16,856 nt of DNA from Draconibacterium sp. (lineage in GTDB: Bacteria > Bacteroidota > Bacteroidia > Bacteroidales > Prolixibacteraceae), in NCBI GenBank assembly GCA_015493625.1, contig WGCT01000467.1, positions 1 to 16,856 of the forward strand. The letters run 5' to 3'. The position numbers and the translations under genes are program-made. The notes beneath the pieces are model-generated. The model was not told where the DNA came from. It did not search any database and was given only the letters and a program-made list of their open reading frames with translations. This document shows, in pieces, positions 8,401 to 15,330 of the stretch (position 1 is its first letter; every line of letters starts with the position of its first letter).

Positions 8401-9224
8401 CCAACTTCTTCCGATAGGAAGTAAAATCCTTTGTTTGTGTATTCGTTTCGTTGGTGTTCGAAAGCACCGGTTGAATTGTTTAGGTGCCATTTAATTGGCC
8501 CGGCAGCATAAAAAAAGAGACAATCTTCTCCACCGTTTTTCCCATGCCAAATTGCATTCTGAACAATGTCGTCGTAATTAATCTCGCCGGGGTCTTCGGA
8601 AAGGAGGGTGGCTCCGCTGCCAAAAACATTAACTTTTGCAGGGTTAGAAAATCCCCATTCCGTTAATTTCGAACATGGAATTTTATACATTCCTGTTTCC
8701 TGAATACTAATTTTTACCCACTTTCCCGTTTTTAACGCCGACTCCGATTTCCAAACAACGGCAGCATTGGTTTTTGCGCTTTTTTCGGTAGCAACAATTT
8801 TTTTCAAATTAAAACTCTCGAGCCGAAACAACTTTTCGCCGACTCTTTTAAACGGAATAATTTTAACCTGTAACTTAAATTTATCACCCGATTGCAGCTT
8901 ATAACTTTTAACCTCAATCTCCTCTGTAATTTTATTGGAGAGCAGATAATTTTTTGGAATTTCTACCTCTTTAAAAACCGGAGCTTCAATAATAATTTTA
9001 AAGTTCTGATTTTTATTTTGAAGATTATAAATACGCGAATAGAGCGGCAAGGTCTCGTCGAAAGCTGCAAAAGCGGCTCCGTCGAAACAGTAGGGAACTC
9101 CTCTCTCCTTTGCTATTTGCAAAGATTTTGCACTATTCCAGTTTAATACAACATGCTCTTTCTGCATGTCGTTTGCTGTAAATCCAACAATTATAATGAA
9201 AAAAAGAAATAAAAATCTTTTCAT
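5454..9224 (-). CDS. porU: T9SS sortase PorU (gingipain-like C25 protease family)
   Basis: PorU is the cell-surface transpeptidase of T9SS; it removes the C-terminal signal of cargo and joins the cargo to an anionic lipopolysaccharide. The 1256-aa protein starts with a signal peptide (MKRFLFLFFIIIVGFTAN). Residues about 30-540 form a long N-terminal region. A gingipain-type C25 domain follows (about 540-920), beginning at LLIITHPNFEDAANNLAEF, with GDGSYDNRN, the catalytic His771 in NYVGHANE and Cys805 in TATCEFSR; the 34-residue spacing is close to that of gingipains. Ig-like strands follow, and the last about 100 residues (from 1156, NYPNP at 1163-1167, ending SGKIMIAQ) form a T9SS type-A C-terminal domain. 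The length is near that of other PorU proteins. It is divergent from gldJ and followed by porV. Frame intact and key residues present. Confidence 0.95.
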   Translation of the reverse strand: MKRFLFLFFIIIVGFTANDMQKEHVVLNWNSAKSLQIAKERGVPYCFDGAAFAAFDETLPLYSRIYNLQNKNQNFKIIIEAPVFKEVEIPKNYLLSNKITEEIEVKSYKLQSGDKFKLQVKIIPFKRVGEKLFRLESFNLKKIVATEKSAKTNAAVVWKSESALKTGKWVKISIQETGMYKIPCSKLTEWGFSNPAKVNVFGSGATLLSEDPGEINYDDIVQNAIWHGKNGGEDCLFFYAAGPIKWHLNNSTGAFEHQRNEYTNKGFYFLSEEVGSEKNTDLLPEVEEPATHKTTTSDAYEMHESELENILPHGSGKNWYGERYKNGTNKNINFNLKNIDTSAKIKVRVSAVARSAQPSEMPVLINHLEIGTLNFNKVNTGSQTSTFANNQKKLFKTEVQEDKVVVTTKYYSNDGGSVDENAIAWLDFIEVNYRKNLKVENKPLPFCDINSVGENNIVEFTIQNGSSSTKVFDVTDSNNIKEVPIKLEGNVATIKQPASKLHQYILTDSNGTFPEPELVSEVKNQNLHSLETPELLIITHPNFEDAANNLAEFHRSFDNMNVEVVVADNVYNEFSSGSKNATGIRNFIKMFYDRNDGLKYVLLLGDGSYDNRNIKPITRNFIPTYQSENSLNPVGSFVTDDFFVLLDPGESVYDGAVDLGIGRIPATSPFTAQLVVDKVKRYYSTDAMGSWRNTICFIGDDQNEGQTMHMLDSEELANRVNNEYPEFITDKIYLDAYQQETTPAGERYPDVTVAINKRVKDGVLLLNYVGHANERFLADEHVLDISDINSWSNTNYLPIFVTATCEFSRFDADVASAGEYILFNPNGGGIGLFSTTRVVFAYSNFLLSKNFYSFVFKRDENGDHYRMGDIMRLAKTNTINTTNKRNFSLLADPALKLSYPKYKVKTTQINGHDINNNQDTIRALQKVTITGFIADNAGNKLTNFSGEIIPVVYDKAIMMSTLGNGGYDPIQFKVQENIIYKGLASVKNGEFTFSFVVPKDISYNLGEGKIIYYAKSGNVDAHGAFTDFTIGSSSNDFAPDNKGPEIELFMDSENFMSGGETGRSPTLLAFISDKNGINTVGNGIGHDITAVLDDDYSNVIVLNNFFQSDLDDFTSGSINFPFQNLKPGKHKLILKAWDVANNSSETEIEFTVSGDFYIEETTNYPNPMQSYTYFTFKHNQSGATLKTTIEIFDLTGRRIDYIAQNVGSNGAESNPIRWDIHESQLLLRNGIYIYKITAQNSDGVIAAKSGKIMIAQ

Positions 9225-9312
9225 GTGTTATCTCAAAAATGTATCAATAAAACGACCCTAAAACATTTATATTGCAAAATACTATCGATTAATTGCAACG
9301 TTTATATTTCAT

Positions 9313-9323
9313 GTCGGGCCGAC
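9313..9323. repeat. GC-rich palindrome GTCGG-G-CCGAC at the porU promoter
   Basis: Perfect 5-bp inverted arms around one central base, all in a very AT-rich intergenic stretch. It covers the predicted porU transcription start and shares its last base with the -7 element, so it could be an operator or a small hairpin at the mRNA 5' end. No function is demonstrated. Confidence 0.3.
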
Positions 9324-9355
9324 AAAGATATGAACATAGTTCTAAAAACTTCAAA
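9323..9355 (-). promoter_or_regulatory. Promoter of porU (-33 TTTG, -7 TATCTTTG)
   Basis: On the minus strand TATCTTTG (9330-9323) is an exact TAnnTTTG match and the same octamer as at porV. A TTTG at 9355-9352 lies 21 bp upstream. Transcription from about 9316 gives a leader of about 90 bases before the porU ATG at 9224. The GC-rich palindrome at 9313-9323 touches the downstream edge of this promoter. Confidence 0.6.
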
Positions 9356-9397
9356 AAATATTAAAAAGCCAAAACAATAAGAATTGAACAAATTAGT

Positions 9398-9474
9398 TAT
9401 ATTTGTGTCGATTGAAAAAAGAGACAGCTTAAATTATGTGCAAACAAATATATTGCAGAACAGAAATATGTTTG
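9398..9474 (+). promoter_or_regulatory. Candidate promoters of gldJ
   Basis: Two exact -7 matches lie upstream of gldJ: TATATTTG at 9398-9405 and TATGTTTG at 9467-9474. They would give leaders of about 110 and 40 bases. Neither has a clear TTG at the expected -33 distance, so I cannot choose between them. The rest of the 9225-9520 interval shows no gene; the only other structure seen is the palindrome and short repeats listed separately. Confidence 0.4.
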
Positions 9475-9520
9475 TTTTCAAGATTTATAACAGTTTTCGA
9501 TAATATAAATTTATAATTAT

Positions 9521-10981
9521 ATGAAATTGATGAAGTTAAAAACTTTATTTATTGTTTTATTAGCCGTAATGGTATCGAGTTGCGGTATGTTTAATAAAAA
9601 TGGTAAGGGTAAAAAAGGGAGTACTTCGCGCACAACGGGATGGAAATATAACGATGAAGCGACGGGAAATATTCCAAATGTTTCGGGATACGAGCAGGAA
9701 GCCGGTCCCGGATTGGTTTTTATTCAGGGAGGTACATTTACAATGGGGCGTGTTGAAGAAGATGTAATGTACCGTTGGGATAATTTCCCGCGAAGAGTTA
9801 CCGTAGCCTCTTTCTATATGGACGAAACAGAAGTCTCGAATCAGGACTATCGTGAATTTACTCATTGGACATCGCGCGTTTATGCCGGCGACAGAGCTAA
9901 ATTGGTTTCTGTTCTTCCCGACACATCGTTGTGGAGACAGGAACTGGCCTATAACGAACCTTATGTCGACGACTATTTCCGCCATCCTGCCTATTCCGAT
10001 TATCCTGTGGTTGGCGTTTCGTGGGTGCAAGCTCAGGCCTATTGTGCATGGCGTACCGACAGAGTAAACGAACAAATTTTAGTCGATCGCGGCATTTTAA
10101 AACACGACAATACTCAGGCAGGGAAAAATGTATTTACTACCGATACATATATTAATGGAATTTATCAGGGAGCAGAAGGAGATAAGCCGCAAACAAACCC
10201 CGACGGAAGTACACGAAGAGTTCGTGCCGAAGATGGGATAACACTTCCAAAATACCGCCTGCCCACCGAGGCCGAATGGGAGTATGCTGCATACGGCTTA
10301 ATTGGTAACACCGATGGCGAACTGCTCACAGACCGTAAAATATACCCTTGGAACGGAGCTTACTTACGCGAAGATTCGAAAAAAAATAAAGGACGAATGC
10401 GAGCAAACTTTGTTCGTGGACGAGGTGATATGATGGGAATGGCAGGTGCTTTAAACGATAATGCCGACATTACCGCACCGGTTTTTTCGTACGAGCCAAA
10501 CGATTTTGGCTTGTATTGTATGGCAGGAAACGTAAACGAGTGGGTAGCCGATGTGTATCGCCCTCTTTCGTTTAACGACGAAAATGAGTTTAACCCTTAC
10601 CGTGGTAATGTTATTACCGAAAGGAAACGCGATAAAAACGGGAAATGGATTGTGGACAAATACGGACAAGTTGTAAAAGATACTGTTGCCGACTATAGAA
10701 ACTTTCTTGATGGAGACCCAAATTCGCAGGTGGTTGAATCGGGAAACTGGAATGCTGCAAAGGACAGAAAAACCGACGGTATGTATATTCAGGATAATCG
10801 CCCGGGAGCTTTCTCTTCGTTAATTACCGACGAAGTTAGAGTTTACAAAGGTGGTTCGTGGAAAGATCGTGCATATTGGCTTGTTCCCGGAACACGACGG
10901 TATTTGGAAGAGACAAAAGCTCAGGACGACCTCGGATTCCGTTGCGCAATGACACGTGTGGGAAGTCCGGAGGGATTTTAA
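9521..10981 (+). CDS. gldJ: Gliding motility / T9SS lipoprotein GldJ (SUMF1-fold)
   Basis: GldJ is a lipoprotein of the Bacteroidota gliding and type IX secretion machinery. The 486-aa protein has a lipoprotein signal peptide with lipobox VSSC (Cys21), a polar Gly/Lys linker, and a formylglycine-generating-enzyme (SUMF1) domain from about residue 63 to the end: GLVFIQGGTFTMG, MDETEVSNQDYREF, PVVGVSWVQAQAYCAWR, PKYRLPTEAEWEYAA, AGNVNEWVADVY, and GGSW (444-447) to LGFRCAM. The two catalytic cysteines of true formylglycine-generating enzymes, expected shortly after GGSW, are missing (Asp449 and Trp453/Leu454 stand there), so a structural role is likely. GldK/PorK has the same fold, but no porL/M/N follows and porU/porV are adjacent, which favours GldJ. 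No Shine-Dalgarno; AT-rich upstream region, normal for the phylum. Confidence 0.9.
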   Translation: MKLMKLKTLFIVLLAVMVSSCGMFNKNGKGKKGSTSRTTGWKYNDEATGNIPNVSGYEQEAGPGLVFIQGGTFTMGRVEEDVMYRWDNFPRRVTVASFYMDETEVSNQDYREFTHWTSRVYAGDRAKLVSVLPDTSLWRQELAYNEPYVDDYFRHPAYSDYPVVGVSWVQAQAYCAWRTDRVNEQILVDRGILKHDNTQAGKNVFTTDTYINGIYQGAEGDKPQTNPDGSTRRVRAEDGITLPKYRLPTEAEWEYAAYGLIGNTDGELLTDRKIYPWNGAYLREDSKKNKGRMRANFVRGRGDMMGMAGALNDNADITAPVFSYEPNDFGLYCMAGNVNEWVADVYRPLSFNDENEFNPYRGNVITERKRDKNGKWIVDKYGQVVKDTVADYRNFLDGDPNSQVVESGNWNAAKDRKTDGMYIQDNRPGAFSSLITDEVRVYKGGSWKDRAYWLVPGTRRYLEETKAQDDLGFRCAMTRVGSPEGF

Positions 10982-11005
10982 GAGAATAATTTACTTACAT
11001 ATTTC

Positions 11006-11040
11006 AAAAACCTTTCGTAAATCAACGAAAGGTTTTTTTA
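11006..11040 (+). terminator. Rho-independent terminator of gldJ
   Basis: A 13-bp stem (AAAAACCTTTCGT at 11006-11018 pairing with 11025-11037) with a 6-base loop is followed by further T residues. It lies 25 bp after the gldJ stop and ends only 10 bases before the murF ATG. Confidence 0.9.
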
Positions 11041-11046
11041 TTTTTG
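11039..11046 (+). promoter_or_regulatory. Candidate -7 element of murF (TATTTTTG)
   Basis: TATTTTTG fits TAnnTTTG exactly and is the only such element between the gldJ terminator and the murF ATG at 11051. The predicted start of transcription falls on or next to the ATG. There is no TTG at the expected -33 position (TTTC at 11013-11016 is the nearest), and T-rich sequence after a terminator can match by chance. Confidence 0.3.
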
Positions 11047-11050
11047 AGGA

Positions 11051-12340
11051 ATGACAACAACTGATAAAATTTATCGCATATTTCAAAACCATCCGTTAAT
11101 AGTAACCGACAGTAGGAAAATTGAAAAAGGGAGTATCTTTTTTGCACTGAAAGGTGATAATTTTAATGGAAACAAGTTTGCCGCCGATTCGTTAAAAAAA
11201 GGAGCTGCCTGGGCAATTATTGATGAGGAAGAATTTGCAACTTCAGAGAAAATGGTGCTGGTTAATAATGTGTTAGAAACACTAACCGATTTGGCAAATT
11301 TACACCGAAGAACATTGGGAATTCCAATTCTTGCCATTACCGGAACAAACGGGAAAACAACAACTAAAGAGTTGGTGGCAACAGTTTTAATGCAAAAATA
11401 CAATGTTAGTTTTACTCAGGGAAACTTTAATAACCATATTGGTGTACCGCTAACGCTTTTAAAAATGAATAGCGAAACGCAGTTTGGAGTTGTTGAAATG
11501 GGGGCTAACCATTCAGGAGAGATTGAAGCACTTTGCAAAATTGCGGAACCCGATTTTGGAATTATTACAAACATAGGAAAAGCTCACCTCGAGGGATTTG
11601 GTTCGTTCGAAAATGTGATAAAAACAAAAAGCGAGTTGTTCGATTTTATAAAAGAAAAAAATGGAACGTTCTTTTATAATGCAGACAATAAAGTTTTAAC
11701 CCGGTTTTCGGAATACGACAAGACATTTACATTTGGTACTGCTTCGGCTGATTTTATAGGAGAACCTGTGCAAACACCGCCATTTGTCAGTTTAAAAGCA
11801 AGTTTTAAAAAGGAGGTATTGTATTTAAATAGTAATTTAATTGGCGATTATAATTTCGAAAATGTTTTGGCAGCTGCCTGCATCGGAAGTTATTTTAAAG
11901 TCGACCCGCTAAAAATAGAACAAGCCATAAAAAATTATAAGCCACAAAACAATCGGTCGCAGTTAATTAAAAAGGGTGGGTTGCGAATAATAATGGATGC
12001 TTATAATGCCAATCCAACAAGTATGCAAGCATCGATTACCAGTTTTGTTGCCAATAACAGAGGTAGTAATTATCTCATTTTGGGCGATATGTTAGAGCTG
12101 GGGCACTATTCGGAAAGGGAGCACACAATTATTCTGGAGCTGATTAGCAATTTAAAAATTGAAGAGGCATTTCTGGTTGGAAACGAATTTTATAATGTTG
12201 GAAAATCGTATCGGTTCAAACGTTTTAACGATGTTGCCGGGTTAATAAATCATTTCGAAAAGAATAGAATAAAAAACGGGAACCTTTTAATTAAAGGTTC
12301 CCGTGGAATTCAACTTGAAAAAGTATTAACGTATCTTTAG
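11051..12340 (+). CDS. murF: UDP-MurNAc-tripeptide--D-alanyl-D-alanine ligase
   Basis: Cytosolic ATP-dependent Mur ligase; it adds D-Ala-D-Ala to UDP-N-acetylmuramoyl tripeptide, the last cytoplasmic step in making the peptidoglycan pentapeptide precursor. The 429-aa length is normal for Bacteroidota MurF. The N-terminal substrate domain has VTDSRKIEKGSIFFALKGDNFNGNKFA; the ATP-binding loop is ITGTNGKTTTKE with the P-loop at residues 98-104; ATP-ligase centre motifs GNFNNHIGVPLTLL and VEMGANHSGEI follow. In the C-terminal domain are MDAYNANPTSMQASI and ILGDMLELG, and LIKGSRGIQLEKV lies at the end. GAGGA directly precedes the ATG, with almost no spacer. Its stop codon overlaps that of the opposing thioredoxin gene by 4 bp, and the last codons form a strong inverted repeat (see terminator at 12271-12303). 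Confidence 0.96.
   Translation: MTTTDKIYRIFQNHPLIVTDSRKIEKGSIFFALKGDNFNGNKFAADSLKKGAAWAIIDEEEFATSEKMVLVNNVLETLTDLANLHRRTLGIPILAITGTNGKTTTKELVATVLMQKYNVSFTQGNFNNHIGVPLTLLKMNSETQFGVVEMGANHSGEIEALCKIAEPDFGIITNIGKAHLEGFGSFENVIKTKSELFDFIKEKNGTFFYNADNKVLTRFSEYDKTFTFGTASADFIGEPVQTPPFVSLKASFKKEVLYLNSNLIGDYNFENVLAAACIGSYFKVDPLKIEQAIKNYKPQNNRSQLIKKGGLRIIMDAYNANPTSMQASITSFVANNRGSNYLILGDMLELGHYSEREHTIILELISNLKIEEAFLVGNEFYNVGKSYRFKRFNDVAGLINHFEKNRIKNGNLLIKGSRGIQLEKVLTYL
12271..12303 (-). terminator. Rho-independent terminator of the thioredoxin gene, inside murF
   Basis: An 11-bp perfect inverted repeat (CGGGAACCTTT at 12277-12287, its complement at 12293-12303, 5-base centre). Read on the minus strand it is followed by TTTTTTATTCT from 12276 downward, a classic terminator 33 bases after the thioredoxin stop. 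On the plus strand no T-run follows, so murF transcripts should not end here. It lies within murF codons for NGNLLIKGSRG. Confidence 0.8.
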
Positions 12341-12708
12341 CTAAGAACAGGCTTTTCCACTTTCAGCACATCAGCAATGGCTTTCTCGAAAGTTTGTTTT
12401 GGTAATGCACCCATTGCCATTTGTGGTTGTCCTTCAAGCGGAACAAAAAGCAACGATGGAATACTTTGAATACCAAACATTCCTGCAAGTTCTTGCTGTT
12501 CTTCGGTGTTAACTTTGTAAATTACTAAAGAGTCGCCATACTCGGCTTGTAACTCCTCTAAAAGAGGTGCTACCATTTTGCACGGGCCACACCAGTCGGC
12601 ATAAAAATCAATCATACACGGACGGTCGCCTTCGTATTTCCACTCTTTGTTTGTTTCAAAATTAAAGACTTTCTCTTTAAATGTCTCTTTTGTTAAATGC
12701 TCTAACAT
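12337..12708 (-). CDS. trxA: Thioredoxin
   Basis: Cytosolic thiol-disulphide oxidoreductase of 123 aa. It has the canonical active site DFYADWCGPCKMVAPLL with Cys40 and Cys43, the buried Asp34 that assists catalysis, and the cis-proline Pro84 in FGIQSIPSLLF. The N-terminal extension with NKEWKYEGDRPC is common in Bacteroidota thioredoxins. No signal peptide. It would be reduced by thioredoxin reductase (not in this window) and serve ribonucleotide reductase, peroxiredoxins and similar partners. Transcribed alone from the promoter at 12766-12798 with a terminator inside murF. The stop codon overlaps the murF stop in opposite orientation. Several thioredoxins usually occur per genome, so the trxA symbol is by family. 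Confidence 0.94.
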   Translation of the reverse strand: MLEHLTKETFKEKVFNFETNKEWKYEGDRPCMIDFYADWCGPCKMVAPLLEELQAEYGDSLVIYKVNTEEQQELAGMFGIQSIPSLLFVPLEGQPQMAMGALPKQTFEKAIADVLKVEKPVLS

Positions 12709-12765
12709 ATTATTCTATTTTTCAGTTATATATTTACGTATCTAAAAATGTCGATATGTGCATAT

Positions 12766-12798
12766 CAAATATAATGCCTCTTTTTCTAAAACGACAAA
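12766..12798 (-). promoter_or_regulatory. Promoter of trxA (-33 TTTG, -7 TATATTTG)
   Basis: On the minus strand TATATTTG (12773-12766) is an exact -7 match, with TTTG at 12798-12795, 21 bp upstream, the same spacing as at porU. Transcription from about 12759 gives a leader of about 50 bases before the ATG at 12708. Confidence 0.6.
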
Positions 12799-12825
12799 TT
12801 TAGGCTGATTTCGTTTAAATAATTG

Positions 12826-12833
12826 TAATTTTG
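12826..12833 (+). promoter_or_regulatory. Candidate -7 element of cca (TAATTTTG)
   Basis: TAATTTTG matches TAnnTTTG and lies 59 bases before the cca ATG, so the leader would be about 53 bases. No clear -33 TTG at 19-21 bp. It is divergent from the trxA promoter in the same 184-bp gap, where I see no gene. Confidence 0.45.
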
Positions 12834-12892
12834 TCACAATTTTATCGGGTAGTGTCATAAAAATTAATACTCACTGCTTATTTTAACAAATA

Positions 12893-14302
12893 ATGAGAAA
12901 AAAACTGAATCATAAAATATTTAGAATTATATCGGAAGTTGCTGATGAAATGGAACTTGAAACCTACGTTATTGGTGGGTTTGTTCGCGATGTATTGTTA
13001 AAGCGTCCTTCGAAAGATATTGATATTGTAACGGTTGGCAGCGGAATTGAGTTGGCAAGGAATGTTTCTAAAAAGCTTCGTCCAAGTCCTCGAGTGAGTG
13101 TTTTTAAGAATTTTGGCACCGCTATGTTAAAATACAAAGACCTCGAAGTTGAATTTGTTGGTGCAAGAAAAGAGTCGTATAAAAGAGACTCGCGAAAGCC
13201 CATTGTCGAAGACGGAACACTCGAAGACGATCAGAACAGGCGCGATTTTACAATTAACGCAATGGCTTTACAATTGAATAAAGTAAATTTTGGCAAACTA
13301 ATCGACCCGTTTCACGGGCTCGACGATTTGGACGATTTAATTATACGAACTCCCCTCGACCCCGATATTACATTCTCCGACGATCCGTTACGGATTATGC
13401 GGGCAATCCGTTTTTCAACCCAGCTTGGGTTTGATATTGAAGCTGCAACCTACGACTCAATTGTTAAAAACAGGGAACGAATTAGAATAATTTCGGCTGA
13501 AAGAATTATCGATGAGCTGAATAAGATTATGATGGCCGAAAAACCTTCGATAGGTTTTAAGCTTTTGGAAGAGACCGGCTTGTTGGCAATTATTTTTCCT
13601 GAATTGCAACAACTAAAAGGTGTTGAACGGGTAAATGGAATTGGGCACAAAGACAATTTCTATCATACTCTCGAGGTTCTCGACCGCATTGTTCCGAACA
13701 CCAATAATTTGTGGCTGCGTTGGGCCGCACTTTTACACGACATTGCAAAACCGGCAACCAAAAAGTTTATTCCCGGGCAGGGGTGGACATTTCACGCTCA
13801 CAATTTTATTGGCGTAAAAATGATTCCAAAAATCTTTCGCCGGATGAAATTACCTTTAAACGAAAAGATGAAATATGTTCAGAAAATGGTTCAGCTGCAT
13901 ATGCGTCCCATTGTGCTTTCTGAAGATGTAGTTACCGACTCGGCTGTGCGCCGATTGTTATTCGAAGCTGCCGACGATATTGATGATTTAATGACACTTT
14001 GCGAAGCCGATATTACCTCGAAAAACAGCGAGAAGGTAAAACGGTATATGAAAAATTTTAAAATGGTCAGGCAAAAGTTAAAGGAGATTGAAGAGAAAGA
14101 TGCCATTCGAAATTTTCAACCACCGGTCGACGGCGAATTAATTATGAAAACTTTTAACATGAAACCGTGTCGCGAAGTAGGATTAATTAAAGATGCGATT
14201 AAAGATGCCATTCTCGACGGGGAAATTCATAACGATTACAACGAAGCGTATGAATATATGTTAAAAAAAGCGGCTGAACTTGGACTTGAAAAGCCTGCTT
14301 AA
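12893..14302 (+). CDS. cca: CCA tRNA nucleotidyltransferase (class II, with HD domain)
   Basis: Adds or repairs the 3' CCA of tRNAs without a nucleic acid template. The 469-aa protein has the class II poly(A) polymerase/CCA head: [12 protein letters not shown] with the GGxVRD motif at 28-33, catalytic Asp42 and Asp44 in [19 protein letters not shown] (Arg116-Asp118 region) with the nucleotide-selecting residues expected downstream, and the ERxxxEL motif at 203-209. A C-terminal HD phosphohydrolase-type domain begins around 255, with His282-Asp283 in LLHDIAKP. The HD-bearing CCA-adding enzyme of about 470 aa is the normal Bacteroidota form. Single-gene unit with its own divergent upstream region. 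Its stop overlaps the stop of the following opposing gene by 4 bp. Confidence 0.95.
   Translation: MRKKLNHKIFRIISEVADEMELETYVIGGFVRDVLLKRPSKDIDIVTVGSGIELARNVSKKLRPSPRVSVFKNFGTAMLKYKDLEVEFVGARKESYKRDSRKPIVEDGTLEDDQNRRDFTINAMALQLNKVNFGKLIDPFHGLDDLDDLIIRTPLDPDITFSDDPLRIMRAIRFSTQLGFDIEAATYDSIVKNRERIRIISAERIIDELNKIMMAEKPSIGFKLLEETGLLAIIFPELQQLKGVERVNGIGHKDNFYHTLEVLDRIVPNTNNLWLRWAALLHDIAKPATKKFIPGQGWTFHAHNFIGVKMIPKIFRRMKLPLNEKMKYVQKMVQLHMRPIVLSEDVVTDSAVRRLLFEAADDIDDLMTLCEADITSKNSEKVKRYMKNFKMVRQKLKEIEEKDAIRNFQPPVDGELIMKTFNMKPCREVGLIKDAIKDAILDGEIHNDYNEAYEYMLKKAAELGLEKPA
14263..14299 (-). terminator. Possible terminator of the EEP gene, inside cca
   Basis: Read on the minus strand, AGCAGGCT at the gene end (14299-14292) can pair with AGCCGCT (14275-14269), leaving one bulged A and a 16-base loop, followed by TTTTTTT (14269-14263). 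The stem is short and imperfect, so this is weaker than the trxA terminator. Confidence 0.4.
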
Positions 14303-15330
14303 TTTGTCGATTCTAAACGAAGTAGAATTGGCAGGTGGTCGCTAAATCCTCCTTTATACGAATAGCCAAAATAGGTGCGGTTCGGTTTTCTACCTCCATA
14401 TTTTTCATCTTTAACAAATAAAAACGGATAACTTACAACTTCGGCATTTTCGAGTTTTGTTGTTATCCCTTTTTTTGCATTTAGCAGAGCTCCCGAAACA
14501 ATTATCTGGTCGAATACCGACCACTGCGATTGATATTTTAATGTGCCGTGTCCATTTTTTAGCCAGTTAAATGATAAATTATACAGCTCGTTATTTTTTG
14601 CAATCGTATTTAACTCTTTCGCTTTTAAAAAAGCAGATATGCTTTCGTCGCCCGGTTGGTCGTTAAAGTCGCCCATTATAATAATTTTTGGCGTGCTGTT
14701 TTGTTTGGCTATTTCGGTTACTTTTTGTAGCAGAAGTTTTGCCGCGGCAATGCGCAGTGGTTGTGTATTTAAAAGCCCCGAATAACGCGATGGCCAGTGA
14801 TTAATAAAAAAATGGATGGTGTCTGTTTCATTTACTACTCCCGAAACATATAATATTTCCCTTGTTTTCAGAATTGAATTGTTTTTGTCTTTTAATGGGT
14901 AGTAGTTGTATTTAACAGGAGTAAACTGTTTCGAATTATAAAGAAATGCCACATCTATTCCCCGGTGGTCGGGCGACTCTTTATGAATTATTTTGTATCC
15001 GACCGATTTTAGCGGAGTAGTAGATAGAAGTTGTTTCAAAACCGCTTTATTTTCTATTTCGCACAAGGCAACAACAACCGGCAAATCCCATCCCGACGCG
15101 CTCAGAATTACTTTCGAAATATGAGAAAGTTTACTGTTTAACCTTTTGTTTGTCCAGTGCCGAACACCTTCAGGAGTAAACTCATTGTCCTCGGTAAGCG
15201 GATTGTCTTTTGTGTCGAACAGATTCTCAACATTATAAAAGAGAATTGAAAAACCGGTGTTGTTTTCTTGAGAAAAAGATGGAAATGAGAAGAAAAAAAG
15301 CAGTATTATCAGAGTTGCTTTACTCTTCAT
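14299..15330 (-). CDS. Secreted endonuclease/exonuclease/phosphatase-family protein
   Basis: A metal-dependent phosphoesterase of the EEP (DNase I-like) superfamily, exported to periplasm or beyond. From the chosen ATG at 15330 it has 343 aa with a signal peptide ending SFPSFSQ near residue 21. Superfamily motifs are in order: FYNVENLFD (Asn33), the metal-binding Glu91 in [32 protein letters not shown] (Asp221, Asn223) and the terminal SDHLPILL (Asp331-His332). The substrate (DNA, RNA, phospholipid or sugar phosphate) cannot be read from sequence. An in-frame ATG at 15375 would add 15 residues before the signal peptide and a 56-bp overlap with the upstream gene, so 15330 is preferred: it overlaps the lipoprotein gene by 11 bp, with GAGAAAG just before it, which suggests translational coupling. 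Confidence 0.87.
   Translation of the reverse strand: MKSKATLIILLFFFSFPSFSQENNTGFSILFYNVENLFDTKDNPLTEDNEFTPEGVRHWTNKRLNSKLSHISKVILSASGWDLPVVVALCEIENKAVLKQLLSTTPLKSVGYKIIHKESPDHRGIDVAFLYNSKQFTPVKYNYYPLKDKNNSILKTREILYVSGVVNETDTIHFFINHWPSRYSGLLNTQPLRIAAAKLLLQKVTEIAKQNSTPKIIIMGDFNDQPGDESISAFLKAKELNTIAKNNELYNLSFNWLKNGHGTLKYQSQWSVFDQIIVSGALLNAKKGITTKLENAEVVSYPFLFVKDEKYGGRKPNRTYFGYSYKGGFSDHLPILLRLESTN

Noticed and set aside
9311..9380. Two tiny open frames (16-17 codons) starting at 9311 and 9330 in the porU-gldJ spacer.
   Set aside because: No ribosome-binding site, low-complexity Lys/Asn-rich products, and they lie across the porU promoter.
9521..10981. Assignment as PorK/GldK.
   Set aside because: Same fold, but neighbours are porU/porV and murF; no porL/M/N genes follow as expected for porK.
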